A stretch of DNA of 64,000 nt from positions 4,402,001-4,466,000 of the forward strand of contig CBDDJS010000001.1 in assembly GCA_965229785.1 (NCBI GenBank), written 5' to 3'. The position numbers and the translations under genes were made by a program. The DNA comes from JAWPMT01 sp965229785. Lineage in GTDB: Bacteria > Bacteroidota > Bacteroidia > Cytophagales > Cyclobacteriaceae. Below, piece after piece: positions 52,219 through 61,154 of the stretch. The notes below the pieces were generated by a model. That model had not been told where the DNA came from and searched no databases. It saw only the letters and a list, made by a program, of their open reading frames with translations. Position 1 is the first letter of the stretch, and the number at the start of each line of letters is the position of its first letter.

Positions 52219-52498
52219 ACTAAACCAATGTGTTTTTCTAAAGAGAAATTATGCTTTCTATACGAAAGGACCTTTCATATTGTTTCTGATTCAACAGCAA
52301 TTTAGCAATATTATTCTGCAATAAAAGCTTTTAACAAATTTTATAAACATAGATCATCCATCTAGAAAGTATTTTCTATAGGTTTTTATACCATTTCAAT
52401 CGTTTTCTTTACCATTTTAGAATACCCCCGACTATCGACCTATTTAGGCTTTCGAACCGACGGGCATTCAATTTTTCATTTCATCTTGCCGATCTCAG

Positions 52499-52529
52499 AT
52501 TGATGCTAGAAAATCTAACTATATCTTTG
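52499..52529 (+). promoter_or_regulatory. Bacteroidota-type promoter of the kdsD-kdsA-kdsC operon
   Basis: ATTG at 52499-52502, a 19-base spacer, and TATCTTTG at 52522-52529, a good match to the -33/-7 (TTG-n19-TAnnTTTG) consensus. The -7 ends 10 bases before the kdsD ATG, so the leader would be very short. Confidence 0.5.
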
Positions 52530-52539
52530 GCGTACTTTG

Positions 52540-53145
52540 ATGGACCAACAGAACAAGATCGCGGAGCTGATCCAGAAAGAAATTGCTGCTTTGCAAAAGA
52601 TTCCTAAGGAGTCAGACTTTGATGAGACCGTTGAACTCATCCACCGACAGGTACACAAAATGAATGCCAAAGTTGTTTTCAGCGGGATGGGAAAAGCCGG
52701 ACAAGTAGGGAGCAACATTGCCACTACTCTTTCTTCTACCGGGACACCTTCCATTTTCCTACATCCGTCAGAAGCACAACACGGCGACCTTGGCATCTTG
52801 CAACCCAATGATGTACTCTTTCTGGTTTCAAATTCCGGAAAAACCACTGAGGTTTTACTGCTGGTACAATTGGCAAAATCGCTGTATCCCGACATTAAGA
52901 TCATATGCCTTACCGGGCATCCCGACAGTCCTTTATCCGAACTGGCGGACATCACTCTTTTTACGGGAAATCCAGGAGAAATTTGTCCATTAGGACTGAC
53001 ACCAACGACCAGCACTACCGTGATGGGAGTCATCGGAGATATCCTGGTGGTTCTACTCATGGAAAAAATAAATTTCACCATGAAGGACTATGCGCAAAGA
53101 CATCACAGCGGATATCTGGGTGAAAAAAGTAGAAATCATGAATAA
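52540..53145 (+). CDS. kdsD: Arabinose-5-phosphate isomerase (KpsF/GutQ/KdsD-type, SIS domain only)
   Basis: Converts ribulose-5-phosphate to arabinose-5-phosphate, the first Kdo step. 201 residues from the ATG at 52540. SIS-domain motifs: VVFSGMGKAGQVGSNIATTLSSTG, FLHPSEAQHGDLGIL and FLVSNSGKTTEVL. The CBS pair found in E. coli KdsD and GutQ is absent, as in some short Bacteroidota and Bacteroides homologues. It overlaps kdsA by eight bases (ATGAATAA). Confidence 0.92.
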   Translation: MDQQNKIAELIQKEIAALQKIPKESDFDETVELIHRQVHKMNAKVVFSGMGKAGQVGSNIATTLSSTGTPSIFLHPSEAQHGDLGILQPNDVLFLVSNSGKTTEVLLLVQLAKSLYPDIKIICLTGHPDSPLSELADITLFTGNPGEICPLGLTPTTSTTVMGVIGDILVVLLMEKINFTMKDYAQRHHSGYLGEKSRNHE

Positions 53146-53920
53146 TCTATTTCTCATTGCCGGACCCTGTGTAGTTGAAAATGAAGAAACACCATTTTTG
53201 ATCGCAGAACAAGTCGATGTGCTTTGCAAAAAATTAGGAATCGATTTTATCTTCAAAGCTTCTTTCAAAAAAGCGAATCGCACCAGTCTTTCAAGCTTTA
53301 CGGGAATTGACAAAACCAAAGCGCTGGAGATCATTCAGGAGGTAGGGAAAGCATTTAAGGTTCCTACTATTACTGATGTACATGAATCGCAGGAGGTAGA
53401 TGAAGTCGCCGCATATGTGGACAATCTGCAGATTCCCGCTTTCTTATGCCGACAAACGGACCTGCTACTGGCAGCAGGTAATACGGGCAAAGGGATCAAT
53501 ATCAAAAAAGGCCAGTTCCTCTCACCTGAAGCCATGCAATTTCCACTTGAAAAAGTAAAATCAACCGGCAACGATCGTGTTTGGCTTTGTGAAAGGGGCG
53601 TAACCCACGGATATGAGAACCTGATTATCGATGCCACCTCTATCGCTCGCATGAAAAAGCTGGGTGCTCCGGTAGTAATGGATTGCACGCATGCCTTGCA
53701 ACAACCCAATAAATCAGATGGCGTAAGTGGTGGTAATCCGGAAATGATTGAAACGGTGGCTTTATCTGCCGTAGCTACCGGCGCTGACGGGCTTTTCATC
53801 GAAACCCATCCGAATCCGGGAAAAGCCCTAAGTGATGGAAAATCCATGTTACAGATTGATCTGCTGGAAAATATTCTGACAAGAGCCGTTAAAGTTCGAA
53901 AGGCACTGGCCGATGAGTAA
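53138..53920 (+). CDS. kdsA: Kdo-8-phosphate synthase (2-dehydro-3-deoxyphosphooctonate aldolase)
   Basis: Condenses arabinose-5-phosphate with phosphoenolpyruvate. 260 residues from the ATG at 53138; a longer frame overlaps kdsD and is discarded. FLIAGPCVVEN, FKASFKKANRTS, DVHESQEVDEV, FLCRQTDLL and SGGNPEMIETV are family motifs. Overlaps kdsC by eight bases (ATGAGTAA). Part of a complete short Kdo-8-P pathway with its neighbours. Confidence 0.95.
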   Translation: MNNLFLIAGPCVVENEETPFLIAEQVDVLCKKLGIDFIFKASFKKANRTSLSSFTGIDKTKALEIIQEVGKAFKVPTITDVHESQEVDEVAAYVDNLQIPAFLCRQTDLLLAAGNTGKGINIKKGQFLSPEAMQFPLEKVKSTGNDRVWLCERGVTHGYENLIIDATSIARMKKLGAPVVMDCTHALQQPNKSDGVSGGNPEMIETVALSAVATGADGLFIETHPNPGKALSDGKSMLQIDLLENILTRAVKVRKALADE

Positions 53921-54401
53921 AAAACCGATCAAACTACTGGTACTTGATGTAGACGGCACCCTGACAGACGGAGGTGTTTACATCTCTGAAAAAGGTGAAC
54001 AATCCAAGAAATTCAATGTGAAGGATGGCATGGGAATCGTCGTACTCAAAAAAATGGGCATCGAAGTTGGGATCATCAGTCACAGTAGTGTTTCCGAAAT
54101 GATTTCGAACCGTGCCAATACTTTAAAATTGAAATATGTTTATGTCGGTCAGAAGCCTAAGCTGGAAGTGCTTCAAGAGTGGCTTGAAGATCTTGAATTA
54201 ACGTTGGAGGAAGTGGCATACATGGGTGATGACATCAATGATCTGGAAATCATTAATGTCTGTGGACTTACCGCCTGCCCTTCGGATGCCATGGCCATTG
54301 TGAAAGAAAAAGCAGATCACGTCATGACCCAGAAGGGAGGCGAAGGGGCCGTAAGAGAGTTTATCGATCAATATCTATTGGAAAAGCCTATCGGCTATTA
54401 G
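53913..54401 (+). CDS. kdsC: Kdo-8-phosphate phosphatase (KdsC type HAD)
   Basis: 162 residues of the C0-capped HAD family. LLVLDVDGTLTDGGVYISEKGEQSKKFNVKDGMG is the typical start with the nucleophile DxD, and AYMGDDINDLEII the C-terminal acidic motif. Removes phosphate from Kdo-8-P to give Kdo for lipid A assembly. The kdsB and waaA genes are not in the window. Its 3' end overlaps the opposite-strand DoxX gene by 14 bases. Confidence 0.93.
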   Translation: MSKKPIKLLVLDVDGTLTDGGVYISEKGEQSKKFNVKDGMGIVVLKKMGIEVGIISHSSVSEMISNRANTLKLKYVYVGQKPKLEVLQEWLEDLELTLEEVAYMGDDINDLEIINVCGLTACPSDAMAIVKEKADHVMTQKGGEGAVREFIDQYLLEKPIGY

Positions 54402-54786
54402 GAACCAGATAAGCCATCACTCCGCAAATCAACGCAACAACGGCCATCCCAAAAAGGAAGCCACCATCGCCTGCGACAACAATTCCAAGGATCAGTAAGT
54501 GTGATATAATCGCACCGGACATCACACCAATCGTAAGTAAAGCACCCCATTTCGTAAACCTGGGAACAAACAAAAGAACAGACGCTAGTAATTCACCCAT
54601 TCCTGTCCCAATACGGACCAGCCATTCCATATCTGGTGAGCCAAGCAAAAAGTCCGTGACTGTGCTAAATAGATTTTTCGATTCTTGTAGTGCTTCGGGA
54701 CCACCTAATCCAAACTTGAAATAAAGGGTCTGCAACATGATCACTGCCGCGATCAATCGAGGAAGATAGTATTTAAGTTTTTGCAT
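54388..54786 (-). CDS. DoxX-family membrane protein
   Basis: 133 residues from the ATG at 54786 (an ATG at 54807 is also in frame). Four hydrophobic segments (YYLPRLIAAVIMLQTLYFKFGL; LASVLLFVPRF; TIGVMSGAIISHLLILGIVV; FLFGMAVVALICGVMAYLV) and the DoxX arrangement. Possible roles in respiration or thiol homeostasis; not assignable. Convergent with kdsC. Confidence 0.82.
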   Translation of the reverse strand: MQKLKYYLPRLIAAVIMLQTLYFKFGLGGPEALQESKNLFSTVTDFLLGSPDMEWLVRIGTGMGELLASVLLFVPRFTKWGALLTIGVMSGAIISHLLILGIVVAGDGGFLFGMAVVALICGVMAYLVPNSR

Positions 54787-54876
54787 TTTTCCATGTGTGT
54801 AGTACAAACTTAGAAAAACGCTAAGCGGACATTTGCCCGCTACTCGACACTTGTAACGATATGTTTATCAGGAAAA

Positions 54877-55974
54877 TTAACCGATCTCCACTTTTACCTG
54901 ATCGGTGAGTGGCTTTCCAACACATAGCAGAACGTATCCCTCATCCAGTTCTTCCTGGGTCAGTCCTTCGGCCCCATCGATGCTGATTTCACCTTCGACA
55001 CACTTACCCCGGCAAGCAGTACACAAACCAGATTGACAAGAATAAGGCATATCCAAACCATCTTCCAGGCCTACTTCCAGCACCGGACGATCTTTCGGGA
55101 CAGTGATGCTGTAATTTTCACCTTCCAGTAACACGCTTACCTCGCTGCTATTCTCTGTAGCGCCAGATTCCTCAGCAATGATCTCGGAAGGAGAAGTCTT
55201 ACCCGCTTCAAAGCTTTCCAACCGCACCTGTTCGTCCCTTACATTAGCGAGCTTCAATCCATCCGTTACCACATCCATCATCGGTTGTGGGCCACAAATG
55301 AATATCTCTGTTTCATCACTTACCTCTAGCTTTTCCGCAATTTCCTTGATGGTTTCTTTCGTTGGTCTACCCACGTAATCAGCCTCGCCCTCTTCAAGGA
55401 CATGGATCAGTTGAAATCTATCAGCATAGGTTGCCTGCAGTTCTTCCAATTCTTCTTTGAAGATGATGTATTCTTCACTTCTATTACCATAAACCAGGGA
55501 AATGGTGGTATTAGGTTCTTTCAGTAATACTGATCGAATCAAAGAATACAAAGGAGTTATACCTGATCCTCCTCCGAAAAACACCAGGTTTCGCAAGGCA
55601 GCGGAATCAAAAGTGGTTGTAAACATTCCCATCGGTTCCATTACCTCTACGATATCTCCCGCTTTCAAATTATCGTTGACATGATTGGACATCAGACCAC
55701 CTGTCACCCTTTTCACCGTAACGGCTGGATTTGCATCTTCAAAAGGCGTACTGCAAAGAGAGTAGGCCCTTCGGATCTTTTTCCCCTCAACATGCTGGAT
55801 TAAAGTGATAAATTGACCTGGTTCGTACGAAAACGAATCCCCGGGGGCTTCAAATACCAGGTTTACCGCGTCTTTGGCAATGGGAACTACTTCCTTCACC
55901 GTCAGTTGGTGATATCGGGAATCCCCGCCATTTTTCTGCTTGTCTTTCTTCTTTTTGAATAGTCCAAATACCAT
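54877..55974 (-). CDS. Ferredoxin--NAD(P) reductase-like protein with a plant-type [2Fe-2S] domain
   Basis: 365 residues from the ATG at 55974. An FAD/NAD-binding oxidoreductase module (FSYEPGQFITLIQHVEGKKIRRAYSLCSTP, FFGGGSGITPLYSLI, IFICGPQPMMDVV) is followed by a C-terminal ferredoxin with CQSGLCTACRGKC and a later LLC, the Cx4Cx2C...C pattern for a 2Fe-2S cluster. This is the PaaE/Hmp-reductase-like architecture that feeds electrons to an oxygenase or hydroxylase. Partner not identified. The next gene is divergent. Confidence 0.93.
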   Translation of the reverse strand: MVFGLFKKKKDKQKNGGDSRYHQLTVKEVVPIAKDAVNLVFEAPGDSFSYEPGQFITLIQHVEGKKIRRAYSLCSTPFEDANPAVTVKRVTGGLMSNHVNDNLKAGDIVEVMEPMGMFTTTFDSAALRNLVFFGGGSGITPLYSLIRSVLLKEPNTTISLVYGNRSEEYIIFKEELEELQATYADRFQLIHVLEEGEADYVGRPTKETIKEIAEKLEVSDETEIFICGPQPMMDVVTDGLKLANVRDEQVRLESFEAGKTSPSEIIAEESGATENSSEVSVLLEGENYSITVPKDRPVLEVGLEDGLDMPYSCQSGLCTACRGKCVEGEISIDGAEGLTQEELDEGYVLLCVGKPLTDQVKVEIG

Positions 55975-56043
55975 GTTGAGTACTGATTTGAGGCCGCAAA
56001 GGTAAATGCGCAATTCCTACCCTCCAAGTTGGCAGGTTCATCT

Positions 56044-56051
56044 TATTTTTG
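56044..56051 (+). promoter_or_regulatory. Possible -7 promoter element of purB
   Basis: TATTTTTG matches the TAnnTTTG consensus, 18 bases before the purB ATG at 56070. The divergent reductase gene starts at 55974, so the promoter region is shared. No -33 TTG was found at 19 bases. Confidence 0.35.
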
Positions 56052-56069
56052 CACCTTCATTTTCGCACC

Positions 56070-57413
56070 ATGCCCGAATTAAATCCTTTAAAGGCCATAT
56101 CTCCCATCGACGGACGCTACCGATCAAAAACTGCGTCTCTGGAAAACTATTTCTCAGAATTTGCACTGATTCGATATCGCGTCAAAGTGGAGGTGCTCTA
56201 TTTCATCTCCCTTTGTGACGTAATTCCCAATTTAACAGGGGTCGACAGAAATTTGTTCTCGGAGATGCATGCCATCGTTGACAATTTCTCTTTTGAAGAT
56301 GCAGACCGCATCAAAAACATAGAGAAAACCACCAACCACGATGTGAAAGCCGTCGAATATTTTCTCAAAGAAAAATTAGAAGGACTGGGCCTATCGGATT
56401 ATATCGAATTCATTCACTTTGGTCTTACGTCTCAGGACATCAACAACACGGCCATACCCATGAGCCTGAAAGATGCAGTAGAGGATGTTTTCATCCCGGA
56501 ACTGGAAAAGCTAAAAACCCAGATCTCAGGACTCGCCGATGATTGGAAAGACATTCCTATGCTGGCCAAGACCCATGGACAGCCCGCCTCGCCAACGCGA
56601 TTGGGTAAAGAACTGGATGTATTTGTTAAGCGGCTGGACATTCAGCTTTCGCAACTTAAGGAAATTCCTTACTCAGGAAAATTTGGCGGTGCTACCGGAA
56701 ATTTCAACGCCCACTATCTGGCCTATCCCGATGTGGATTGGCATGTTTTTGCCGGTCAATTCCTGACCAGAGATTTGAAAATCAGTCGCAGTGAACCTAC
56801 CACGCAGATTGAGCATTATGATAATCTGGCCGCGCTCTTCGACGGGTTGAAGCGGATCAACACCATATTGATTGACCTCTGCCGAGACGTGTGGACCTAT
56901 ATCTCCATGAATTATTTCTCACAAAAGATAGTCGCTGGAGAGATTGGTTCATCAGCCATGCCGCACAAAGTAAATCCGATCGATTTCGAAAATGCGGAAG
57001 GAAATCTGGGGGTTGCCAATGCCCTTTTTGAGCACCTTGCCGGAAAACTTCCCATATCCAGATTACAACGAGACCTGACGGATTCTACGGTGCTTAGAAA
57101 TATTGGTGTACCCATTGCACACACGCATGTCTCATTGCTTTCTATCGCCAAAGGATTGGGCAAGCTTCAGTGTAATGAGCAGATTATCCAAAATGACCTG
57201 GAAGAAAACTGGGCTGTTGTGGCTGAAGGCATTCAAACCGTACTTCGCAGAGAAGGATTTCCCAAGCCTTACGAGGCATTGAAAAACCTGACTCGCAAAA
57301 ACGAAAAAATCACCGAAGCTTCCATTCAGGCCTTCATCAGCGGTCTGGAAATCAGTGAGGAAATCAAAACTGAATTACGTTCTATCACGCCGTTCAACTA
57401 TATTGGCCGATAA
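56070..57413 (+). CDS. purB: Adenylosuccinate lyase
   Basis: Two steps of purine biosynthesis: SAICAR to AICAR plus fumarate, and adenylosuccinate to AMP. 447 residues from the ATG at 56070. Start region AISPIDGRYRSKT, the histidine-type THGQPASPTRLGKEL, and the signature GSSAMPHKVNPIDFENAEG. Normal length; single-gene unit. Confidence 0.96.
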   Translation: MPELNPLKAISPIDGRYRSKTASLENYFSEFALIRYRVKVEVLYFISLCDVIPNLTGVDRNLFSEMHAIVDNFSFEDADRIKNIEKTTNHDVKAVEYFLKEKLEGLGLSDYIEFIHFGLTSQDINNTAIPMSLKDAVEDVFIPELEKLKTQISGLADDWKDIPMLAKTHGQPASPTRLGKELDVFVKRLDIQLSQLKEIPYSGKFGGATGNFNAHYLAYPDVDWHVFAGQFLTRDLKISRSEPTTQIEHYDNLAALFDGLKRINTILIDLCRDVWTYISMNYFSQKIVAGEIGSSAMPHKVNPIDFENAEGNLGVANALFEHLAGKLPISRLQRDLTDSTVLRNIGVPIAHTHVSLLSIAKGLGKLQCNEQIIQNDLEENWAVVAEGIQTVLRREGFPKPYEALKNLTRKNEKITEASIQAFISGLEISEEIKTELRSITPFNYIGR

Positions 57414-57628
57414 ACAGGAGCCAAAATTTTGCCATAACATACCCTACTTTAAGCTGACAGACGGTTCAGTATAAAAATGTTTCTTCGTTGAGTACGAGAT
57501 TGGTATATTCACAGGAATTTTGACAAGAACATAAAGCACTTCTATTGTGAGGCAATATTTTATTGCGACACGTAGGGGAACGCACAAAATAATTGTCTTA
57601 AACAAGAATTATACTACTGATCAGCCTT

Positions 57629-58363
57629 ATGAAGAATTACCTTCCCCGGCTGATGCCAATGTTTGTGATGGCATTACTTATGGGGAGCGCTCATGCGCAA
57701 ATTTCACTAGAAGACCTGGATCTGGACCAGGATGTTAGTTCTTGGTACGACGACAATTCGGGTGCAAAACTCCTCGAAATCTACGAGGGGAAGATATTCC
57801 AACTCAACATCAACACTACCACACGAAAAACTTTCAGCGCGTTTAAGTCCGCCCAATGGATTGATGGCACGATTGTATTTCGGGGTAAAACTTACAACGA
57901 TATCCCTCTAAAATATGACCTGTTCAGCGATCAGCTAACCGTGTTGAACGTAGCTGGTTCACCGCTTCAGCCGATCATTCCCAACCAACAAGACATAGCT
58001 TATTTTGATCTGGAAGGAGACTTGTTCAGGAATCTGTCAGCTGAGCGTGCGCCAGAAGGAAACACTGGTTTTTACCATGTACTTTATTCCGGAACTGAAA
58101 TTGCACTACTGGCGAAATATTCAAAAAGACAAGTGGTCGAAGGAAAGCAATTAGAATTTGTTCGTTCAGAAAAAGTTTTTCTTAAAAATGGAGATCAATT
58201 CTTCCGGGTAAAAAACAAAGGATCTTTTATCCTGGCATTCGAAGCTTATAAGGCAGAGATCAAGAGTTTTTGTAGTGCGAATGCCTTGAAGATCAAACCC
58301 GGCAATCAGACCGACCTGATCACGCTCACCCAATATTGTGAAACCTTAACTGGCTCAAAATGA
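57629..58363 (+). CDS. Hypothetical secreted protein, first gene of a TonB receptor operon
   Basis: 244 residues with a signal peptide (PMFVMALLMGSAHAQ). The body has regular strand-like segments (KIFQLNINTTTRKT, GTIVFRGKTYNDIPLKYDLFSDQLTVLN) and a C-terminal segment with two Cys (KSFCSANAL, QYCETLTGSK). No family assigned. It overlaps the receptor start by four bases (ATGA) and is therefore an operon member, possibly a surface-exposed accessory. Confidence 0.75.
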   Translation: MKNYLPRLMPMFVMALLMGSAHAQISLEDLDLDQDVSSWYDDNSGAKLLEIYEGKIFQLNINTTTRKTFSAFKSAQWIDGTIVFRGKTYNDIPLKYDLFSDQLTVLNVAGSPLQPIIPNQQDIAYFDLEGDLFRNLSAERAPEGNTGFYHVLYSGTEIALLAKYSKRQVVEGKQLEFVRSEKVFLKNGDQFFRVKNKGSFILAFEAYKAEIKSFCSANALKIKPGNQTDLITLTQYCETLTGSK

Positions 58364-61149
58364 AATATCGTATCAGCATACTCTGCATATTCTGCTCGTG
58401 CTTATTCGCCATGGGCCAAAATCAGGATATCAAATTCACGGGCACATTCAACAACGCCTCCATCGAAGAGGTGACTAATGCCATCCAATCAAATACAGGA
58501 GTTCAGGTCTATTACTCTCCCTCGGCAACTGACTCATTGACATTTTCAGGTTCCTTTAGTCAGGAGCCACTGGAATCTGTACTTAAGTCACTTTTTCAGA
58601 ACCAGGGCATCAATTATCTGTTACAAGGCAATACGGTTATCCTCACTTACAATTCCCGTGTCATTACGGAATTAGGTATTACCTCTGCTTTCCGCAGGTC
58701 GCAACAACAGCAAGAGGAACAAGTGGACAAGGGATTGATCTTCCGTAGAGAATACCTGAACCTCGACGGTGAGGAGGAGGACCTGACCACAAAGGTTTTC
58801 GAAATTGGAAAATGGACGCCAGGTGAGGCCGACAGTAAAGCAACGATAGCGGGTTATGTCACGGAGCAAGTATCCGGTGATCCGGTAGAAGGTGCGCTGG
58901 TTTTTATTCAAGACCCATTTATTGGTGCTTCTACCGGTGAAGATGGTTTTTTCAGTCTTGAAATTCCAAGGGGAAAACACCTGGTCAATTTCCAGTCCCT
59001 CAACATGAAAAATACATTCAGGAATGTCGTGCTATTCTCAGATGGACGATTGGATGTAAAAATGGCCGTAGATATTGTCGCCCTGAAGTCCGTGGTGATC
59101 AGTGCAGAAAGAGATGCCAACGTGAGGGAGGCGGAATTAGGCGTAACCAGAATTGACATCAAAGAAACCAAGAACGTTCCCGTGTTATTAGGTGAGCGAG
59201 ATATCGTAAAAGTAGCAACTACTACATCCGGTGTTCAGACCATTGGCGAAGGAGCGGCTGGCGTCAATATCCGAGGAGGAAAAGCAGACCAAAACCTCTT
59301 TCTCGTAGATGGTGCAACCGTTTATAATACTTCGCACTTTTTTGGCTTCTTCTCTATTTTCAATGCGGAAGCCATTGACAACCTCAACCTCTATAAAAGC
59401 TCCATTCCGTCTCAGTTCGGTGGACGCCTTTCATCCGTATTCGACATTGACCTCAAAACACCGGACAAGGAGAAGTTCACCGGAACCGGAGGCCTGGGCC
59501 CTGTAACTTCCAAGTTGCTACTGGAAACTCCCATTGTTAAGGATCGAACATCAATCATGTTGGGGGCACAAGCTACTTATTCAGATTTCGTTTTGAATCG
59601 TGTCACGAATTCATCTATTGGCAATACGGACGCTTCTTTTTACGATGTAGTGGCTAAGATCCATCACAAAGTAAACGACAAGAGTAACCTGAGTATCACG
59701 GGTTATAGAAGCTTCGATAGTTTTCAGCTACAAACTGACACGTTGCTTTCTTTTTCAGACTTCTCTTACACGAACACACTTGCCGCCCTGAACTGGGATT
59801 ATCAATTTACAGATAACCTGAAAGCCGATCTGCATTTGTCTACTGTGCAATACGAGTACGACATCAATTATGAATTCCTGCCATCACAAGCATTCAACCT
59901 GGCATTCCAAATCAATGAAAAAGCGGGACGACTGAACTTCAATTATTACCAAAACCCACAACTTACGTGGGACGCTGGATTGGATTTCAAGCGGTTTGAT
60001 TTACTCCCGGGCCACAGAACACCAGTCGGTTTAGAGTCATTGGTCACCGAGGCACGTATCGAAGATGAACAAGGGACGGAAATGGCAGGCTATGTCAGTG
60101 CAAAATATGAGCCCTCTGACAAACTGCTGATCAACGGAGGTTTGCGCTTTACCCGATTTGCGGCATTAGGAGACAGAACAGCCTACAGCTATGGCAACGG
60201 CGAGATGAATAGTACCGAGGACCGAACTGATTCAACCTTTTTTGACAAGGGAGAAGTCATCCAATCCTACCAGGGTCCTGAATGGCGTTTCTCCGCTCGC
60301 TACACCCTGGACCCCAATAGTTCCATAAAATTTGGGTTCAATCGAAACCAGCAATTCATTCATCTACTGGTAAATGCAGCGTCTATTTCTCCCACTGACA
60401 TTTGGCGACTATCCAGTGAGCACATAAGACCTCAGATTGCCGATCAGGTGTCACTGGGTTACTATCGCAACCTGCCATTCAAAGATCAGATCATAGAAAC
60501 CTCTGTAGAAGTCTATTACAAAGACATACAGGACTTGCTTGACTTTAAATTAGGTGCCGATCTGTTATTCAATGAGAATATCGAAACGGCTGTACTTCAA
60601 GGTCCGGGAAGATCGTACGGCGTTGAACTTTCGGCCAAGAAAAATGATGGCTGGCTAACCGGTTGGATCAATTACACCTATTCACGCTCACAGATCAAAC
60701 TGGAAGGAGATAACCCGCTTGAGAATATCAATGAAGGACAGTTTTTCCCCACCAACTACGACAAGCCCCATTACGTGAATTTGGTAACTAACTACAAATT
60801 CACCAGACGATACAGTTTCTCGGCAAATGTTGTCTATTCTACCGGTCGCCCGATCACGTATCCCATTGGTAAGTGGAATTTCAAAAACGTTGAGAATATC
60901 TATTATTCCGAAAGAAATGCGTTCCGGATCCCCGATTACTTCCGACTGGACATTGGCTTCAACATGGAAGGAAATCACAAGATCAAGAAGCTGTCGCATT
61001 CATTCTGGTCTTTCTCCATCTACAACGTGATCGGACGGGACAATGTCTACTCTGTATTTTTCAATGTAGACAATGGACAGGTAAAAGCCTATAAGCTCAC
61101 GGTATTCCCGAATCCGATCCCAACCCTTACTTATAACTTCACATTCTGA
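58360..61149 (+). CDS. TonB-dependent receptor with an N-terminal STN domain
   Basis: 929 residues. Signal peptide, then a short STN (secretin/TonB N-terminal) domain (FTGTFNNASIEEVTNAIQSNTGV, about 25-105), a carboxypeptidase-regulatory-like domain (ATIAGYVTEQVSGDPVEGALVFI ... GFFSLEIPRGKH, about 165-245), a plug (INIRGGKADQNLFLVDGATVYN-type region near 300-330) and a long barrel ending TLTYNFTF. STN domains usually relay a signal to an anti-sigma factor, but no FecR/ECF pair is present here. Followed by the macroglobulin-like gene 5 bases on. Confidence 0.93.
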   Translation: MKYRISILCIFCSCLFAMGQNQDIKFTGTFNNASIEEVTNAIQSNTGVQVYYSPSATDSLTFSGSFSQEPLESVLKSLFQNQGINYLLQGNTVILTYNSRVITELGITSAFRRSQQQQEEQVDKGLIFRREYLNLDGEEEDLTTKVFEIGKWTPGEADSKATIAGYVTEQVSGDPVEGALVFIQDPFIGASTGEDGFFSLEIPRGKHLVNFQSLNMKNTFRNVVLFSDGRLDVKMAVDIVALKSVVISAERDANVREAELGVTRIDIKETKNVPVLLGERDIVKVATTTSGVQTIGEGAAGVNIRGGKADQNLFLVDGATVYNTSHFFGFFSIFNAEAIDNLNLYKSSIPSQFGGRLSSVFDIDLKTPDKEKFTGTGGLGPVTSKLLLETPIVKDRTSIMLGAQATYSDFVLNRVTNSSIGNTDASFYDVVAKIHHKVNDKSNLSITGYRSFDSFQLQTDTLLSFSDFSYTNTLAALNWDYQFTDNLKADLHLSTVQYEYDINYEFLPSQAFNLAFQINEKAGRLNFNYYQNPQLTWDAGLDFKRFDLLPGHRTPVGLESLVTEARIEDEQGTEMAGYVSAKYEPSDKLLINGGLRFTRFAALGDRTAYSYGNGEMNSTEDRTDSTFFDKGEVIQSYQGPEWRFSARYTLDPNSSIKFGFNRNQQFIHLLVNAASISPTDIWRLSSEHIRPQIADQVSLGYYRNLPFKDQIIETSVEVYYKDIQDLLDFKLGADLLFNENIETAVLQGPGRSYGVELSAKKNDGWLTGWINYTYSRSQIKLEGDNPLENINEGQFFPTNYDKPHYVNLVTNYKFTRRYSFSANVVYSTGRPITYPIGKWNFKNVENIYYSERNAFRIPDYFRLDIGFNMEGNHKIKKLSHSFWSFSIYNVIGRDNVYSVFFNVDNGQVKAYKLTVFPNPIPTLTYNFTF

Positions 61150-61154
61150 TCGAC

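Larger units (their letters stand above)
52000..52539. other. Intergenic region with a hairpin and a possible 44-codon ORF
   Basis: 540 bases between divergently placed genes (HTTM leftward, kdsD rightward). Two things stand out: a small open frame at 52034-52168 and a strong hairpin at 52191-52218, listed separately, and a promoter at 52499-52529. The AT-rich remainder from 52225 to 52480 holds only a short palindrome GAAAGGACCTTTC at about 52264 and nothing else I can recognise. Confidence 0.6.

Noticed and set aside
52000..52539. A 6S RNA or other named small RNA
   Set aside because: I could not find the characteristic long central bubble flanked by stems; only one hairpin is convincing.
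52515..53081. Minus-strand open frame of 188 codons
   Set aside because: It is antisense to kdsD, has a Ser/Cys-rich random composition and no motifs.
53335..53847. Minus-strand open frame of 170 codons
   Set aside because: Antisense shadow of kdsA; composition is as expected from the opposite strand of a coding gene.
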